Shown here: positions 27,424-36,932 of the stretch, in pieces | Layout: every line of letters starts with the position of its first letter | Numbering within the stretch: the first letter of the stretch is position 1 | Source of the DNA: Ahrensia sp. R2A130 | GTDB lineage: Bacteria; Pseudomonadota; Alphaproteobacteria; Rhizobiales; Rhizobiaceae | DNA: 64,000 nucleotides | Assembly (NCBI RefSeq): GCF_000179775.1 | Contig: NZ_AEEB01000004.1 | Span: forward strand, 111,102-175,101 | Direction: 5' to 3' | The notes under the pieces: model-generated | Databases searched by the model: none | Seen by the model: only the letters and a program-made list of their open reading frames with translations | Told to the model about the DNA's origin: nothing | Position numbers and translations under genes: made by a program

Positions 27424-28595
27424 GACGAGACTTCTACCGTGCCTTCGTGGACGGTGAAATACTGGGCGCGATCTCCCAGCGCCTCGAACAGCGGCGCGTC
27501 GGTGCCGGTCATCCACGCCTGACACCCGATGGTGTCGATGAGGTCGAACAAGGCAGCACGGCGTTGGGCGTCCAAGTGTGCGGCGCATTCGTCCAGCAAC
27601 AGCACCGGGGGGATGCCGGTGAGTTTGGCGACCAGTTTCGCATGGGCTAACACAAGGCCGGTGAGCAGTGCCTTTTGTTCGCCGGTGGAGCAGAGGGCAG
27701 CAGCCATATTCTTGGGCGCATGGATGACGGCAAGGTTGGAGCGATGCGGTCCTTCCAGCGTGCGGCCTGCGGCGCGGTCGCGGTAGCGGTTTGCCGACAG
27801 GCGATCGCGAAAGCTGTCCTCGACATCGGCAGCGGAACCTTCTCCACGGGCGATTTCCTCTTCCAGCGCACCTTCCAGCAACAGCCGCGCGGTGGGAAAT
27901 GGCGACGCATTTTCAGGGGCGGCATGGTCGCTCAGCAGGCCCACCAACTCGCTTCGGGCGAAGGCGATGGCGGTGCCTTGTTCGGCCAGTTGCGCTTCGA
28001 TCCCGCCCAGCCATGAATCGTCGATGCGGTTTTCATCCAGCAGTTTGTTACGCGAGCGCATCGCCCGTTCGTAATCGTTGACGCGACGGCCATGGCCGGG
28101 ATCGATGGCCAACACCATACGGTCGAGAAAACGGCGACGGTCGGAGGCCGCGCCGGTGAACAACCCGTCCATCGCCGGCACCAACCAGACGACGCGCAGC
28201 CGCTCCAGCAGATCTTCCGATGTGCGTTTGGGCGCGCCGTTGATGGAGATGCGGCGTTGGCCGTCCACGCCGTTTGGCCCGCGCTGGAGGCCGGTGCCGA
28301 TGGTGAGTTCGCCCGCCGGTGTTTCCAGTTCGGCATGGACCGCCCAAGTGCCGCTGCGGGGGCTGTCGCTCCCATCCGCCTTTGCCACTTGATCGTAGGA
28401 CGTGCGGCGCAGACCGCGACCCGGCGACAGGAAGGAAATCGCTTCCAGCAGATTGGTTTTACCCGAGCCGTTTTCGCCGGTGAGCACCACGTGGCGATGG
28501 TCACACAGCAGACGCAGCGTATCGTAGTTGCGGAAATGATCGAGCTTCAGCGTCGTGATCGCGACGCCTTTTTCGGCAGCGAGAAAGCTAGACAC
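27420..28595 (-). CDS. recF: DNA replication and repair protein RecF
   Basis: An SMC-like ATPase that loads RecA at gaps with RecO and RecR. The 391-aa protein has LDHFRNYDTLRL, Walker A GENGSGKTNLLEAISFLSPGRGLR, the signature STGEQKALLTGLVLAHA and Walker B LLLDECAAHLD. A GTG start at 28595 overlaps the dnaN stop by 8 bp; a slightly shorter start cannot be excluded. It lies in the dnaA-dnaN-recF order. Confidence 0.95.
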   Translation of the reverse strand: MSSFLAAEKGVAITTLKLDHFRNYDTLRLLCDHRHVVLTGENGSGKTNLLEAISFLSPGRGLRRTSYDQVAKADGSDSPRSGTWAVHAELETPAGELTIGTGLQRGPNGVDGQRRISINGAPKRTSEDLLERLRVVWLVPAMDGLFTGAASDRRRFLDRMVLAIDPGHGRRVNDYERAMRSRNKLLDENRIDDSWLGGIEAQLAEQGTAIAFARSELVGLLSDHAAPENASPFPTARLLLEGALEEEIARGEGSAADVEDSFRDRLSANRYRDRAAGRTLEGPHRSNLAVIHAPKNMAAALCSTGEQKALLTGLVLAHAKLVAKLTGIPPVLLLDECAAHLDAQRRAALFDLIDTIGCQAWMTGTDAPLFEALGDRAQYFTVHEGTVEVSS

Positions 28596-29703
28596 GCATC
28601 GGCATCAGCACATAGAGCGCGCCGTCTTGGCCCTTTTCGCGGATGAGCGTGGGCGAACCCGCATCGGCCAGCATGAAGGTGGTTTCTTCCGCTGACAGCT
28701 GGTTGGTGATGTCGAGGAGGTAGCGGGAGTTGAAGCCGATATCCATGTCGTCATCGGAGTAACCGACCGCCAGTTCTTCTTCCGCCGACCCGCTGTCCGG
28801 GTTGTTGACGGAGAGGGTGAGCTGGCCGTCCGAGATGGACAGTTTTACCGCGCGACCACGGTCAGACGCGATGGTGGACACACGGTCAACGGCGGATGAA
28901 AAGGTTGCGCGGTCGAGCAGCAATTCCTTGGTGTTACCCGATGGAATAACGCGGTTATAATCCGGAAAAGTGCCGTCGATCAGTTTCGATGTGAGGACAA
29001 CCTCGCCTACGGTGAAGCGGATTTTGCTGTCGGACAGTTCCACTGTGACGAATGCGTCGGGGTCTTCCAGCAGCTTTTGAATTTCGCCCACGGTTTTGCG
29101 CGGCACGATGATGCCCGGCATGCCCGATGCACCGTCCGGCGCTTCGGTCTGGGCCTGCGCCAAACGGTGGCCGTCGGTGGCGACAGCGCGGAGCATTTCC
29201 TTACCGTCGGCTTCTACCGCATGAAGGTAGATGCCGTTCAGGTAATAGCGTGTCTCTTCGGTGGAGATGGCAAATTGCGTGCGGTCGATGAGCGCTTTGA
29301 AATCAGCGCAGCCCATGCGGAACGTGTGGGTAAATTCGGCAGCCGTGAGATCAGGAAAATCGCTTTCCGGCAACATCTGCAGACGGAACTGCGAGCGACC
29401 GGCACGGACCAGAAGACCGTTGCTTTCATCCACCGCCAACAAGACCTGCGAACCGTCCGGCAATTTGCGAACGATGTCATAAAGCGTGTGGGCGGAAACG
29501 GTGGTCGCGCCGGATTGTTCGACTTCGGCAGTGGTTTTTTCTGTCACTTCGAGGTCGAGATCGGTGGCCTTCAGCATCAGCCCGCCGTCTTCTGCCTTCA
29601 GCAGCACGTTCGACAAAATCGGAATCGTGTTGCGGCGCTCCACCACGCGTTGAACGTGGTTGAGGCTCTTCAACAGATTGGCGCGTTCCAGGGTCAGCCG
29701 CAT
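28588..29703 (-). CDS. dnaN: DNA polymerase III subunit beta (sliding clamp)
   Basis: The replication clamp that encircles DNA and tethers Pol III. The 371-aa protein begins MRLTLERANLLKSLNHVQRVVERRNTIPILSNVLL and ends in the clamp C-terminal motif VLMPMRV. Typical length and no lesions. It is 124 bp downstream of dnaA with a hairpin in the gap, and overlaps recF by 8 bp. Confidence 0.98.
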   Translation of the reverse strand: MRLTLERANLLKSLNHVQRVVERRNTIPILSNVLLKAEDGGLMLKATDLDLEVTEKTTAEVEQSGATTVSAHTLYDIVRKLPDGSQVLLAVDESNGLLVRAGRSQFRLQMLPESDFPDLTAAEFTHTFRMGCADFKALIDRTQFAISTEETRYYLNGIYLHAVEADGKEMLRAVATDGHRLAQAQTEAPDGASGMPGIIVPRKTVGEIQKLLEDPDAFVTVELSDSKIRFTVGEVVLTSKLIDGTFPDYNRVIPSGNTKELLLDRATFSSAVDRVSTIASDRGRAVKLSISDGQLTLSVNNPDSGSAEEELAVGYSDDDMDIGFNSRYLLDITNQLSAEETTFMLADAGSPTLIREKGQDGALYVLMPMRV

Positions 29704-29776
29704 CGTCTTGGTCCGTCTTTAGTAAGGTTGGCGTTGCTGCGCGGAATCACGCAACTGCATTGCATAAACTGGACGA

Positions 29777-29801
29777 GCCGCACTTGAGCTTCAAGTGCGG
29801 C
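29777..29801. repeat. Perfect hairpin between dnaA and dnaN
   Basis: GCCGCACTTGA and its exact reverse complement are separated by three bases, giving an 11-bp stem. Read on the plus strand it is followed after four bases by a run of five T, so it could terminate antisense transcripts. Read in the direction of dnaA-dnaN transcription there is no T-run, so it may instead stabilise mRNA ends or act as a processing site. Confidence 0.7.
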
Positions 29802-29827
29802 CACTCTTTTTCCAGATGAGTCGTAGT

Positions 29828-31534
29828 TTACGCGCTTTCAGCAATCAGGCGCTTGAGCAGTTCGATTTCGTGGGCCAGCTGCGTTTCTTCTTTCAGCAAA
29901 CCTTCGATCTTGCGGACCGCGTGCAGCACCGTGGTGTGATCGCGGCCACCGAAACGGCGACCGATTTCCGGCAGCGAGCGCGGGGTCAGCATCTTGGACA
30001 GATACATGGCGATCTGGCGCGGGCGCACGATGATGCGGGTGCGGCGGTTGGACAGAAGATCGTTCTTCGACACGTTGTAGTGGCGCGATACGACTTTCTG
30101 AATGTCCTCCACCCGCACCCTGCGCTGCTCGCCGGACTGGACGAGATGGGAGAGCATCTTTTCGATCTGCTCGATCTCGACCGGCTTGTCGGAAAATTTG
30201 TGCTGGATGAGCAACTGGTTGAACGCGCCTTCCAGATCACGACCGGACGACGCGACACGTGTGGCCACGTAGTCGAGAATGTCGGACGGGATTGCCAGAT
30301 TGGGGTCCTCACGGCGGGCTTCGCGGTAACGCAGCTCCAACATGGCTTTGCGCATTTCGATGTCGGGCGAACCGACCTCTAGCGCGACACCACCCTGCAG
30401 GCGAGAACGGACGCGGGCGTCGAGCGATTCCAGTTGTGCAGGTGGGCGGTCAGCAGCCACAACGACCTGTTTTGCGCTGTCGATAAGCGCGTTCAGCAGA
30501 TGGCAGAATTCCTGCTGGATACTTTTGCCCTGCAAAAACTGCATGTCGTCGATGAGCAGTAGGTCGATGTCGCGCAGGCTTTCCTTGAAGGAGAGCGCGG
30601 ACTGGTCGCGGATGGCGGATGCAAAGCGCCACATGAAATATTCAGCCGTTAAATAGAGAATTTTGATGCCGGAATTGCGGGCCGATGCGCCCCAGGCGAT
30701 GGCCTGCAACAGGTGCGTTTTACCAAGGCCCACATTGGCGTGAAGGAAGAGCGGGTTGAAGCGAGCCGCCGTGCCGTCAGCTTCGGCCACGGAACGGGCA
30801 GCCGCACATGCCACGCGGTTGGACGCGCCTTCCACGAAGGTGGCGAAGGTGAAGGACGGGTCGAGGGGCGAGCCTGCAAAACCGACACCGGCTTCTGCCG
30901 CCTGACGACCGGCAGCGCCTGCGCCGAAGGCCGGCACGTCTTCACCGGGCAGCGTGGCAAAATTCCGCTGCGTGCTGGCACCGGGCATCGTGCCCATGCC
31001 GCCATTGGAAACCATGGGTGCGCCCGTAGCATCCGACGCGGATGGCGCGGAACCGTTGACCAGTTGATCGACGGCCTCGCCGCTTTCTGCGTTGGCGGAG
31101 CGCACCGCACTACGGACGACGATATCGACCTTGAGGATACCCTCGCTCTGTTCCTGCCACAGCGTCAGCAAGATGCCTGCGTAATGGGTGCGTATCCATG
31201 ATTTCAAAAACGTCGTCGGCACCGAGATCGTCAGCTGGCTTTTGGAAATCGTCTCCAGGCGGCAGCGGTCGAACCACGACGCGAAACTTTCCGGCCCGAG
31301 TTTGGCCATGAGTTGGGCCTGCACGCGGCTCCATTTCTGCACATCGCGGGCACCCACGGTGGGGCCGACAGCGATGGTCATGGAGGTGGACGCTTTCGGC
31401 GCACGGCGTGAAAGCGGCTTTGCTGTGGCGCGGGCCTTCACAGGTACATTCGATGCCGTTTTGGCAACGATGGCAGGGCTTGGCACCTTTGAGGCGGTGG
31501 TTGCAGAGGCGGGTGAATTGGAAACGGTCGTCAT
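29828..31534 (-). CDS. dnaA: Chromosomal replication initiator protein DnaA
   Basis: The AAA+ initiator that binds the origin. With the start at 31534 it is 568 aa. Domain I begins near [26 protein letters not shown] long Ala/Ser/Gly-rich linker follows. The AAA+ domain shows Walker [14 protein letters not shown] and Walker [13 protein letters not shown]. Domain IV has the DNA-binding signature [20 protein letters not shown]. An N-terminal extension of about 50 residues (Ala/Thr/Ser-rich) precedes domain I; an internal ATG at 31381 would remove it. The neighbours are a rhodanese gene upstream and dnaN downstream. Confidence 0.97.
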   Translation of the reverse strand: MTTVSNSPASATTASKVPSPAIVAKTASNVPVKARATAKPLSRRAPKASTSMTIAVGPTVGARDVQKWSRVQAQLMAKLGPESFASWFDRCRLETISKSQLTISVPTTFLKSWIRTHYAGILLTLWQEQSEGILKVDIVVRSAVRSANAESGEAVDQLVNGSAPSASDATGAPMVSNGGMGTMPGASTQRNFATLPGEDVPAFGAGAAGRQAAEAGVGFAGSPLDPSFTFATFVEGASNRVACAAARSVAEADGTAARFNPLFLHANVGLGKTHLLQAIAWGASARNSGIKILYLTAEYFMWRFASAIRDQSALSFKESLRDIDLLLIDDMQFLQGKSIQQEFCHLLNALIDSAKQVVVAADRPPAQLESLDARVRSRLQGGVALEVGSPDIEMRKAMLELRYREARREDPNLAIPSDILDYVATRVASSGRDLEGAFNQLLIQHKFSDKPVEIEQIEKMLSHLVQSGEQRRVRVEDIQKVVSRHYNVSKNDLLSNRRTRIIVRPRQIAMYLSKMLTPRSLPEIGRRFGGRDHTTVLHAVRKIEGLLKEETQLAHEIELLKRLIAESA

Positions 31535-31916
31535 AAGATAGATGCTCGTTTTGTTAGTGCCGTCCGGTGCGCATTCAGCGAAATCGCTGCGCGGATCGGA
31601 CTGGCCGCAATAGTTCAAATGTGAAGACGGACGTTGACGACCATCAGACTTTATGTCTGGTCAGGCCTAGGTCCGGACCGTTGTCAGCTTTCGTATCGGG
31701 ATGTTCGGGAAAATGGTTTGCGGAAAATGTCCGGTGATTGGAGGTGGATGTTCATAGTGGTGAAAGTCTCCCGCTGTGCTGTCAGAATTTGCGCCTGCCG
31801 TAGGCGCTGAATGACTGATCTTGTTTTCGTTTGTCCCGCCAACTGGCGGAGTGTGGTGATCTGAAGAGCGGCTCCCTCAAGCCTTCAGACCGAAATTATG
31901 TTGCTATCCTCGTCAC
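31535..31916. other. dnaA upstream region
   Basis: This 382-bp stretch separates the end of the rhodanese gene from dnaA on the same strand and must include the dnaA leader and probably its promoter. I saw no coding potential, no DnaA boxes of the TTATCCACA type on either strand, and no GANTC sites. No convincing -35/-10 pair could be assigned. Confidence 0.5.
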
Positions 31917-32357
31917 TCATCCTTGCCTCCAAGGCAGGCCGTCGAACTTCCAGCCGTTGACCTGGCCGCGATGGCCCTGTCCGTCCGGATCACCTTCGAA
32001 ACCTGCGGTGACATTGAATGTGTTGGTGTAACCGCGCGCGGCCATTGCATGTGCTGCTGCCAGACTGCGAACGCCGGAGCGACACAGAAAATGGAGCGGC
32101 GCGTCTTTGCCATGGTCGTTTTTCTGCAGGTGGGCGTCCAGCGCGTCTGCAAAGCCCGTATCCACCTGCATGGTGGGGAACTGCTGCCATTGGTGGCTGA
32201 TGAGCGGCTGCATGGAGCGTTCTAGCGCGGGCTGGCCGACATAGGCCCATTCGGCGGTGGTGCGAACGTCGATCAGAATCGCGCCGCCCTTCAAAGCATC
32301 CCAGCTTTCGCTTGGGCTGGCTTCACCAACCTGAATGTTGCCGTCTGACGAACTCAT
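31917..32357 (-). CDS. Rhodanese-like domain protein
   Basis: A single-domain sulfurtransferase-like protein of 146 aa. It contains ALKGGAILIDVRTTAEWAYVGQP and the active-site loop FLCRSGVRS with the catalytic Cys, then HAMAARGYTNTFNVTAGFEGD; all are typical of small rhodaneses. The ATG at 32357 has AAGGAG 10 bases upstream, while ATG 32366 sits too close to it. It lies between rpsT and dnaA, where most relatives have no gene. A role in thiosulfate or persulfide chemistry is likely, but the substrate is unknown. Confidence 0.85.
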   Translation of the reverse strand: MSSSDGNIQVGEASPSESWDALKGGAILIDVRTTAEWAYVGQPALERSMQPLISHQWQQFPTMQVDTGFADALDAHLQKNDHGKDAPLHFLCRSGVRSLAAAHAMAARGYTNTFNVTAGFEGDPDGQGHRGQVNGWKFDGLPWRQG

Positions 32358-32727
32358 TGCCCGCATACTCCTTACACACCACCACAGGACAAGGCTTCGC
32401 CGGTGAGCCTGAAAACGCTTCAAGCACCCGTTGCTTTGCCAGCAATGTTCAAAACCGCATCCACCAAGATTGAATGCGAATGGCGGAACGCATCACCGCC
32501 CACCTAAAACCCAAATTCATTTTTTCGACAACGAGACGGCCTTTTGACCGAACCGTCATCTTAGTGTCGCGAAGCTGTTTTATTGGACCGCCCCGCTACT
32601 GGAGATCAAACTAGCCAAGCGTTTTGCGGCCATCAAGTCGTTGTGGCGGCCGACATGGGTTGAGCAAGGCCGGATGCATTTTTATTGCCAGCGTTGCAGC
32701 GCGATCCCGTCCGGCTAAAACGCTTTA

Positions 32728-32957
32728 GAATCCGCACGAGTCGTCCTGTGGCACACGTGACAAGATGTTCGGAATCTGGTGACGAAGTTTTTTTCTGGTC
32801 GGAAGGCACTTGACTCACCTTCGACCACCCTGCGGCGGTTTGACTCACACATACCCCGCATCGACCTTCCATAAGACATTGAATTTATTATGTTTACCAC
32901 GAAAAGTTTCGGTGGCGTCACGGACTCTGGCGACTCACGTCCGACTTGGTGCGAATC
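32728..32957. promoter_or_regulatory. Cluster of eight GANTC (CcrM) sites; candidate replication origin or cell-cycle control region
   Basis: It lies in the 809-bp gene-free gap between the rhodanese (32357) and rpsT (33167). GANTC occurs at 32728, 32738, 32772, 32812, 32842, 32923, 32932 and 32953, about one every 30 bp against roughly one in 256 bp by chance. Three of them are within the repeated heptamer GACTCAC (32812, 32842, 32932). A+T-rich stretches lie between (32787-32794, 32880-32893). In alphaproteobacteria GANTC adenine methylation by CcrM marks cell-cycle promoters and origins. No perfect DnaA box was found, so origin function is inference only. Confidence 0.5.
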
Positions 32958-33034
32958 TGTAAGGATTGCCTGACAGGCATATTCCAAAGAGGCGTGTAAT
33001 CGGTCATTTTGGGCCAAATCCGGCACCAGAACGC

Positions 33035-33066
33035 AAAAACCCGCCACGGAAACCGGGCGGGTTTTT
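33035..33066. terminator. Bidirectional intrinsic terminator downstream of rpsT
   Basis: AAAAACCCGCC and its exact reverse complement GGCGGGTTTTT enclose a 10-base loop, giving an 11-bp stem with A/T tracts at both ends, so it can end transcription in either direction. It lies about 100 bp past the stop codon of rpsT (minus strand) and thus separates rpsT transcription from the GANTC-rich region. Confidence 0.85.
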
Positions 33067-33166
33067 GAAACATTCCAAATTGGTCAGCCACTCTTGGCTT
33101 TCACCAAACTCGACCGCAGCAATTCCGCCGTCGAGCGCAGGCAACCATCACTGAAGGCAGACTGGT

Positions 33167-33433
33167 TTAAGCGCCGAGCGCCTTAACACGAGCCGACAGG
33201 CGGGAAACTTTCCGCGATGCGGTGTTCTTGTGAATGATGCCCTTGGATGCGGACTTCATGATCACGGGCTGAACAGCTTTGAACTGCTCTGCAGCCGCGG
33301 TCTGATCGCCAGCAGCAATCGCCTCTTCCATGAGACGCAGCTGACCGCGCATGAAGGTGCGGCGGGATTTGTTGACGGCGGTTTTACGCGCGATCTTGCG
33401 GGTGGCCTTTTTGGCCGAAGAGGTGTTGGCCAT
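33167..33433 (-). CDS. rpsT: 30S ribosomal protein S20
   Basis: A small basic ribosomal protein that binds 16S rRNA. It is 88 aa, beginning [26 protein letters not shown] and ending [12 protein letters not shown], normal for S20. The start at 33433 is the standard one although an open frame extends further upstream; the 222 bp ahead of it are a leader with no gene. The location near dnaA is conserved in this class. Confidence 0.97.
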   Translation of the reverse strand: MANTSSAKKATRKIARKTAVNKSRRTFMRGQLRLMEEAIAAGDQTAAAEQFKAVQPVIMKSASKGIIHKNTASRKVSRLSARVKALGA

Positions 33434-33655
33434 GAAAGCCCTTCCTTCGAAAATGTCTGCCTGGCACCCGAATGGTGCCCAGCGGAAACTGGTGTCTGCG
33501 GTACAAACGCTAAGCTGAAGTTTCCGCCGTGTCGGTGCGATGCAAAAGCTGCAGCCGTCCAAACGGAAAGGGCGCTGCGGAAGCCGCAACGCTGTTGCCG
33601 CACGATTTAGGGTGAGAAGGGCAACCTGTCAACGAAGAACTGGGGTTCAGTCGGC

Positions 33656-34429
33656 TTACTTGTCCCTAAATTGCGCGCTGCGCTTTTCAACGAAGGCTGC
33701 CATGCCCTCTTTCTGGTCTTTGGTGGCGAAAAGCGAGTGGAAAAGCCGCCGTTCGAAGCGCACACCTTCCGTGAGCGTGGTCTCGTAGGCGCGGTTAACG
33801 CTTTCCTTGGTCATCATCACCGATGGCCTTGAGAACGATGCGATTTTTTCAGCCGCTTTTTGAGCTTCTTCCATGAGATCGTTGGTGGGCACGACGCGGG
33901 AAACCAAGCCGCAGCTTTCAGCTTCTGCCGCATCCATCTGGCGGCCCGTCAGGCACATATCCATGCTCTTCGACTTGCCCACGAAGCGCGTGAGGCGCTG
34001 CGAGCCGCCCATGCCGGGCATGACGCCGATGGTGATTTCCGGCTGACCGAATTTCGCGTTTTCAGCCGCTATTATAAAGTCGCACATCATGGCGAGTTCG
34101 CAGCCGCCGCCCAACGCGTAACCGGACACGGCAGCGATAATCGGTTTGCGGGCGCGGGACAGCTCGTCCCAGCGGGAAAAATGGTCGCCAAGATAGGTGT
34201 CCATATAGTCCAGTTCGGCCATCTCTTTAATGTCGGCCCCGGCGGCGAACGCCTTTTCGGAGCCGGTTAGAATCATGCAACCGATCTTTTTGTCAGCATC
34301 GTAGGTCGCCACGGCCTCCAGCACCTCTTCCATGACCTTGGAGTTCAGCGCGTTCAGCGCCTTGGGACGGTTCAGCGTGATGATGCCGACCTTGCCGCTG
34401 GTTTCGGTCTTGATGGTCTCGTAGCCCAT
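33656..34429 (-). CDS. Enoyl-CoA hydratase
   Basis: It hydrates trans-2-enoyl-CoA to 3-hydroxyacyl-CoA in fatty acid beta-oxidation. The 257-aa crotonase-fold protein has the oxyanion-hole [11 protein letters not shown], the [14 protein letters not shown] segment, and the catalytic Glu region [20 protein letters not shown]. The length is standard. It lies between mutM and rpsT as in many Rhizobiales. Confidence 0.93.
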   Translation of the reverse strand: MGYETIKTETSGKVGIITLNRPKALNALNSKVMEEVLEAVATYDADKKIGCMILTGSEKAFAAGADIKEMAELDYMDTYLGDHFSRWDELSRARKPIIAAVSGYALGGGCELAMMCDFIIAAENAKFGQPEITIGVMPGMGGSQRLTRFVGKSKSMDMCLTGRQMDAAEAESCGLVSRVVPTNDLMEEAQKAAEKIASFSRPSVMMTKESVNRAYETTLTEGVRFERRLFHSLFATKDQKEGMAAFVEKRSAQFRDK

Positions 34430-34511
34430 GGAGGTCGTCCTGATGTCGTTTGCCGCTTTGGTCCGAACACTGCATCAAGTTACCGCTTTTGAAAACCGAC
34501 TTCGGCGAAAC

Positions 34512-35405
34512 CTATCGCTGGCAGCGCGGGCAATAGAATGTGCTGCGGCCTGACTGGACGATACGAGTGATTGTGCCGGAACATTCTACCCGCTGGCAGT
34601 CCTGCCCTTCCTGATCGTAGGCAGCAAATGTGTGCTGGAAATAGCCCAGCGTGCCGTCGGTGGCCGCGTGGTCGCGCAACGTCGAGCCACCGGCTTTTAT
34701 CGCGTCGGCGATGACGTTGCGGATGTGAACCACGAGTTCTTCCAGCCTCGGGGTGGGACGACCGGATTTCTGAACCAACGTGCGCGCTTTACGACGCGGC
34801 GACAGGCGCGCGCGCCACAGCGCCTCACAGACATATATATTGCCAAGGCCGGCGATGATCTTCTGGTCGAGCAATGCGGCTTTCATGGGCACGTTCTTGT
34901 CTGCAAGCTTGCCGGCGACATAGTCAGCATCCAGCGCATTGCCCACCGGTTCCACACCGAGACTGGCAAAAGATGGATGAACGTCCAACTCGCTGCGGGG
35001 CGTCGACAGCATGAAGCCGAAGCGGCGCGGGTCGTTATAGACGACACGGGCCTTTTCGCCCGTTGCGGTGGTGAGGTGGAACGTGACGTGGTCGTGCTTC
35101 TCGTCACGGCTTTTCTCGTGATGGAAATTGCCGGGCTGGGCTTCCGCTGAGCCCTCCAGCGTGCGGAACGAGCCGGACATGCCCAGATGCATGATGACCA
35201 CCGTGCCGTCATCTAGATCCATCAGCAGATATTTCGCCCGCCGCGACAGGGCTTCGATGCGCCGGTTCTGACTGGCGTTGGCGAAATCATCGGGAAAAGG
35301 AAAGCGTAGATCGGGGCGACGCAGTTCCAGCCGGTCGATCACCGCGCCTTCCATGACGGGGGCAAGACCACCGCGAACGGTTTCGACTTCGGGGAGTTCA
35401 GGCAT
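34512..35405 (-). CDS. mutM: Formamidopyrimidine-DNA glycosylase (Fpg)
   Basis: A base-excision glycosylase/AP lyase that removes 8-oxoguanine and formamidopyrimidines. The 297-aa protein starts MPELPEVETVRGGL, with catalytic Pro2 and Glu3, and ends in the zinc finger QRVECSGTITRIVQSGRSTF then YCPRCQR. The DNA-binding HhH-like loop ALLDQKIIAGLGNIYVCEALW is intact. It abuts the LysE gene with no gap. Confidence 0.96.
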   Translation of the reverse strand: MPELPEVETVRGGLAPVMEGAVIDRLELRRPDLRFPFPDDFANASQNRRIEALSRRAKYLLMDLDDGTVVIMHLGMSGSFRTLEGSAEAQPGNFHHEKSRDEKHDHVTFHLTTATGEKARVVYNDPRRFGFMLSTPRSELDVHPSFASLGVEPVGNALDADYVAGKLADKNVPMKAALLDQKIIAGLGNIYVCEALWRARLSPRRKARTLVQKSGRPTPRLEELVVHIRNVIADAIKAGGSTLRDHAATDGTLGYFQHTFAAYDQEGQDCQRVECSGTITRIVQSGRSTFYCPRCQR

Positions 35406-36032
35406 TTAGGCGAGTTTGGCGGTGAGAATACGCAGGCCCACCGCGCCGAAAGCCAGCGCGAAAACCCCGTCCATCCAACGCTTCGCACGCAGATAAAAAT
35501 TCGCCACCGGACGGCTGGAAAAGATGACCGCATATAGATGAAACATGACGGCGCTTTGTATCGCGATTGCCGCGATGACAATGGCCAGTGCGGAAAGCGG
35601 CGCATCCGGCGGCACACCGATGGCAAAGAGCGAACCGAAGAACAGCACCGCCTTGGGGTTGGTCAGGTGCAGCGCCAGCCCACGGGCATAGGCACCGCGC
35701 ACGGTCTTCACATCCAACCCCGCCAACTTCGCCGTACTGGGCGAGATCGCAGAGCGCGCAGACTTGTAAGCCAGATAAAGAAGATAGGCCGCGCCGCCAT
35801 AGCGCACGATTTCAAACAGCCAGACATTGGCCTGCATGATCGCGCCCAGACCAAGCGCTGCCGCTGTGGACCACATGAGCGAACCCGTGGTGATGCCCGA
35901 CGCCAGCGCCAGCCCCATCTTCCGACCGGACGCCATGGACGTTCCCGCAATACCCAGCGTCGCCGGACCCGGGCTCATTACCGCAACAAGCGCTGCCAGC
36001 ATGATGAGCGGAAGGTTGATGCCGTCGATCAT
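35406..36032 (-). CDS. LysE family amino-acid exporter
   Basis: An inner-membrane exporter, 208 aa with about six helices. Family features are the N-terminal MLAALVAVMSPGPATLGIAGTSMASGRKMGLALASGITTG, the VRYGGAAYLLYLAYKSAR stretch and the mid-protein LHLTNPKAVLFFGSLFAIGVP. LysE/RhtB proteins export amino acids or their lactones; the substrate is unknown here. It is directly adjacent to mutM (stop at 35406, mutM ATG at 35405) and to the SDR gene (3 bp). Confidence 0.88.
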   Translation of the reverse strand: MIDGINLPLIMLAALVAVMSPGPATLGIAGTSMASGRKMGLALASGITTGSLMWSTAAALGLGAIMQANVWLFEIVRYGGAAYLLYLAYKSARSAISPSTAKLAGLDVKTVRGAYARGLALHLTNPKAVLFFGSLFAIGVPPDAPLSALAIVIAAIAIQSAVMFHLYAVIFSSRPVANFYLRAKRWMDGVFALAFGAVGLRILTAKLA

Positions 36033-36035
36033 GGC

Positions 36036-36782
36036 TTAAACGTGCTGCCCGCCGTTCACGTGGATTTCCGCACCGTTTACGTAGCTGGCCTTATCGGAGC
36101 ACAGGTAGAAGATGGTGTCGGCCACCTCCATCGTGTTGCCGAGACGGCCAAGCGGAATGTCTTCAATCATGTCTTCCGTGCCGGGCGACAGGATCGACGT
36201 TTCGATTTCACCGGGGGCAACGCCATTGACGCGGATGCCGTGGGGGCCGAAATCCGCTGCCATTTCCCGCGTCAGCGAGGCGAGCGCTGCTTTCGATGTG
36301 GCGTAGGCGGAACCGGCAAACGGATGCACGCGGCCTCCGGCAATCGACGTGATGTTGACGATGGAACCCTGCGCTTCTTTCAACTCGTCGAGCAGGGCGC
36401 GGGCCAACAGAATTGGCGCAAAGAAATTGACCTGAAAGACCTGTCGCCAAACCTGCATGGGCGTGTCGATGGAGTTGGGCCGCTTGCCCCCGTTCAGCTT
36501 GGGCGAAATGCCTGCATTGTTGACCAGCGCGTGCAGCTTGCCGCCCTCTTCTTCCAACCGGTCACGAATGTCGGCAACAGCCATGCCGAGCGAATCGGCG
36601 TCAGCAAGATCGACCTGAACGTGGTTGGCTGCACCTTCCGGCCACGGGCAATTGTCATCGAAAGGCTGGCGAGAGAGCGTCAGCACCCGCCACCCTTCGG
36701 CGGAGAATTTCCGCACAGCAGCGTGGCCGATGCCACGGCTTGCGCCGGTGAGAACCAGTGTCTTGCGTCCGTCTTCAGCCAT
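36036..36782 (-). CDS. Short-chain dehydrogenase/reductase
   Basis: An NAD(P)-dependent oxidoreductase of 248 aa with the classical SDR motifs: TGASRGIG (cofactor), NNAG (LVNNAGIS), the catalytic Ser in NITSIAGG and YATSK (Tyr and Lys). The start ATG 36782 (MAEDGRKTLVLTG) is preceded by AGGA. The substrate cannot be told. It is the first gene of the minus-strand group running toward dnaA and is divergent from glpK. Confidence 0.9.
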   Translation of the reverse strand: MAEDGRKTLVLTGASRGIGHAAVRKFSAEGWRVLTLSRQPFDDNCPWPEGAANHVQVDLADADSLGMAVADIRDRLEEEGGKLHALVNNAGISPKLNGGKRPNSIDTPMQVWRQVFQVNFFAPILLARALLDELKEAQGSIVNITSIAGGRVHPFAGSAYATSKAALASLTREMAADFGPHGIRVNGVAPGEIETSILSPGTEDMIEDIPLGRLGNTMEVADTIFYLCSDKASYVNGAEIHVNGGQHV

Positions 36783-36932
36783 GATGATTGTCCTGCGGCG
36801 CACAAGCCATAAGTGGAGTGATAAAGTCTTATATAGAGCAAGCCAGCAGCATTGCCCACCACTGTCTAGGCGAAGCGAAACGTTTTGCCTATGGTTTGCG
36901 CCACTTCGACCAACACGACACGGGATAGACAT

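Noticed and set aside
31535..31916. Search for DnaA boxes (TTATCCACA and close variants) upstream of dnaA
   Set aside because: None found on either strand by eye; this does not exclude weaker boxes, but I will not call an origin here.
35538..36812. A 424-codon frame opposite the LysE and SDR genes
   Set aside because: It spans two conserved genes antisense and the intergenic gap; no motif.
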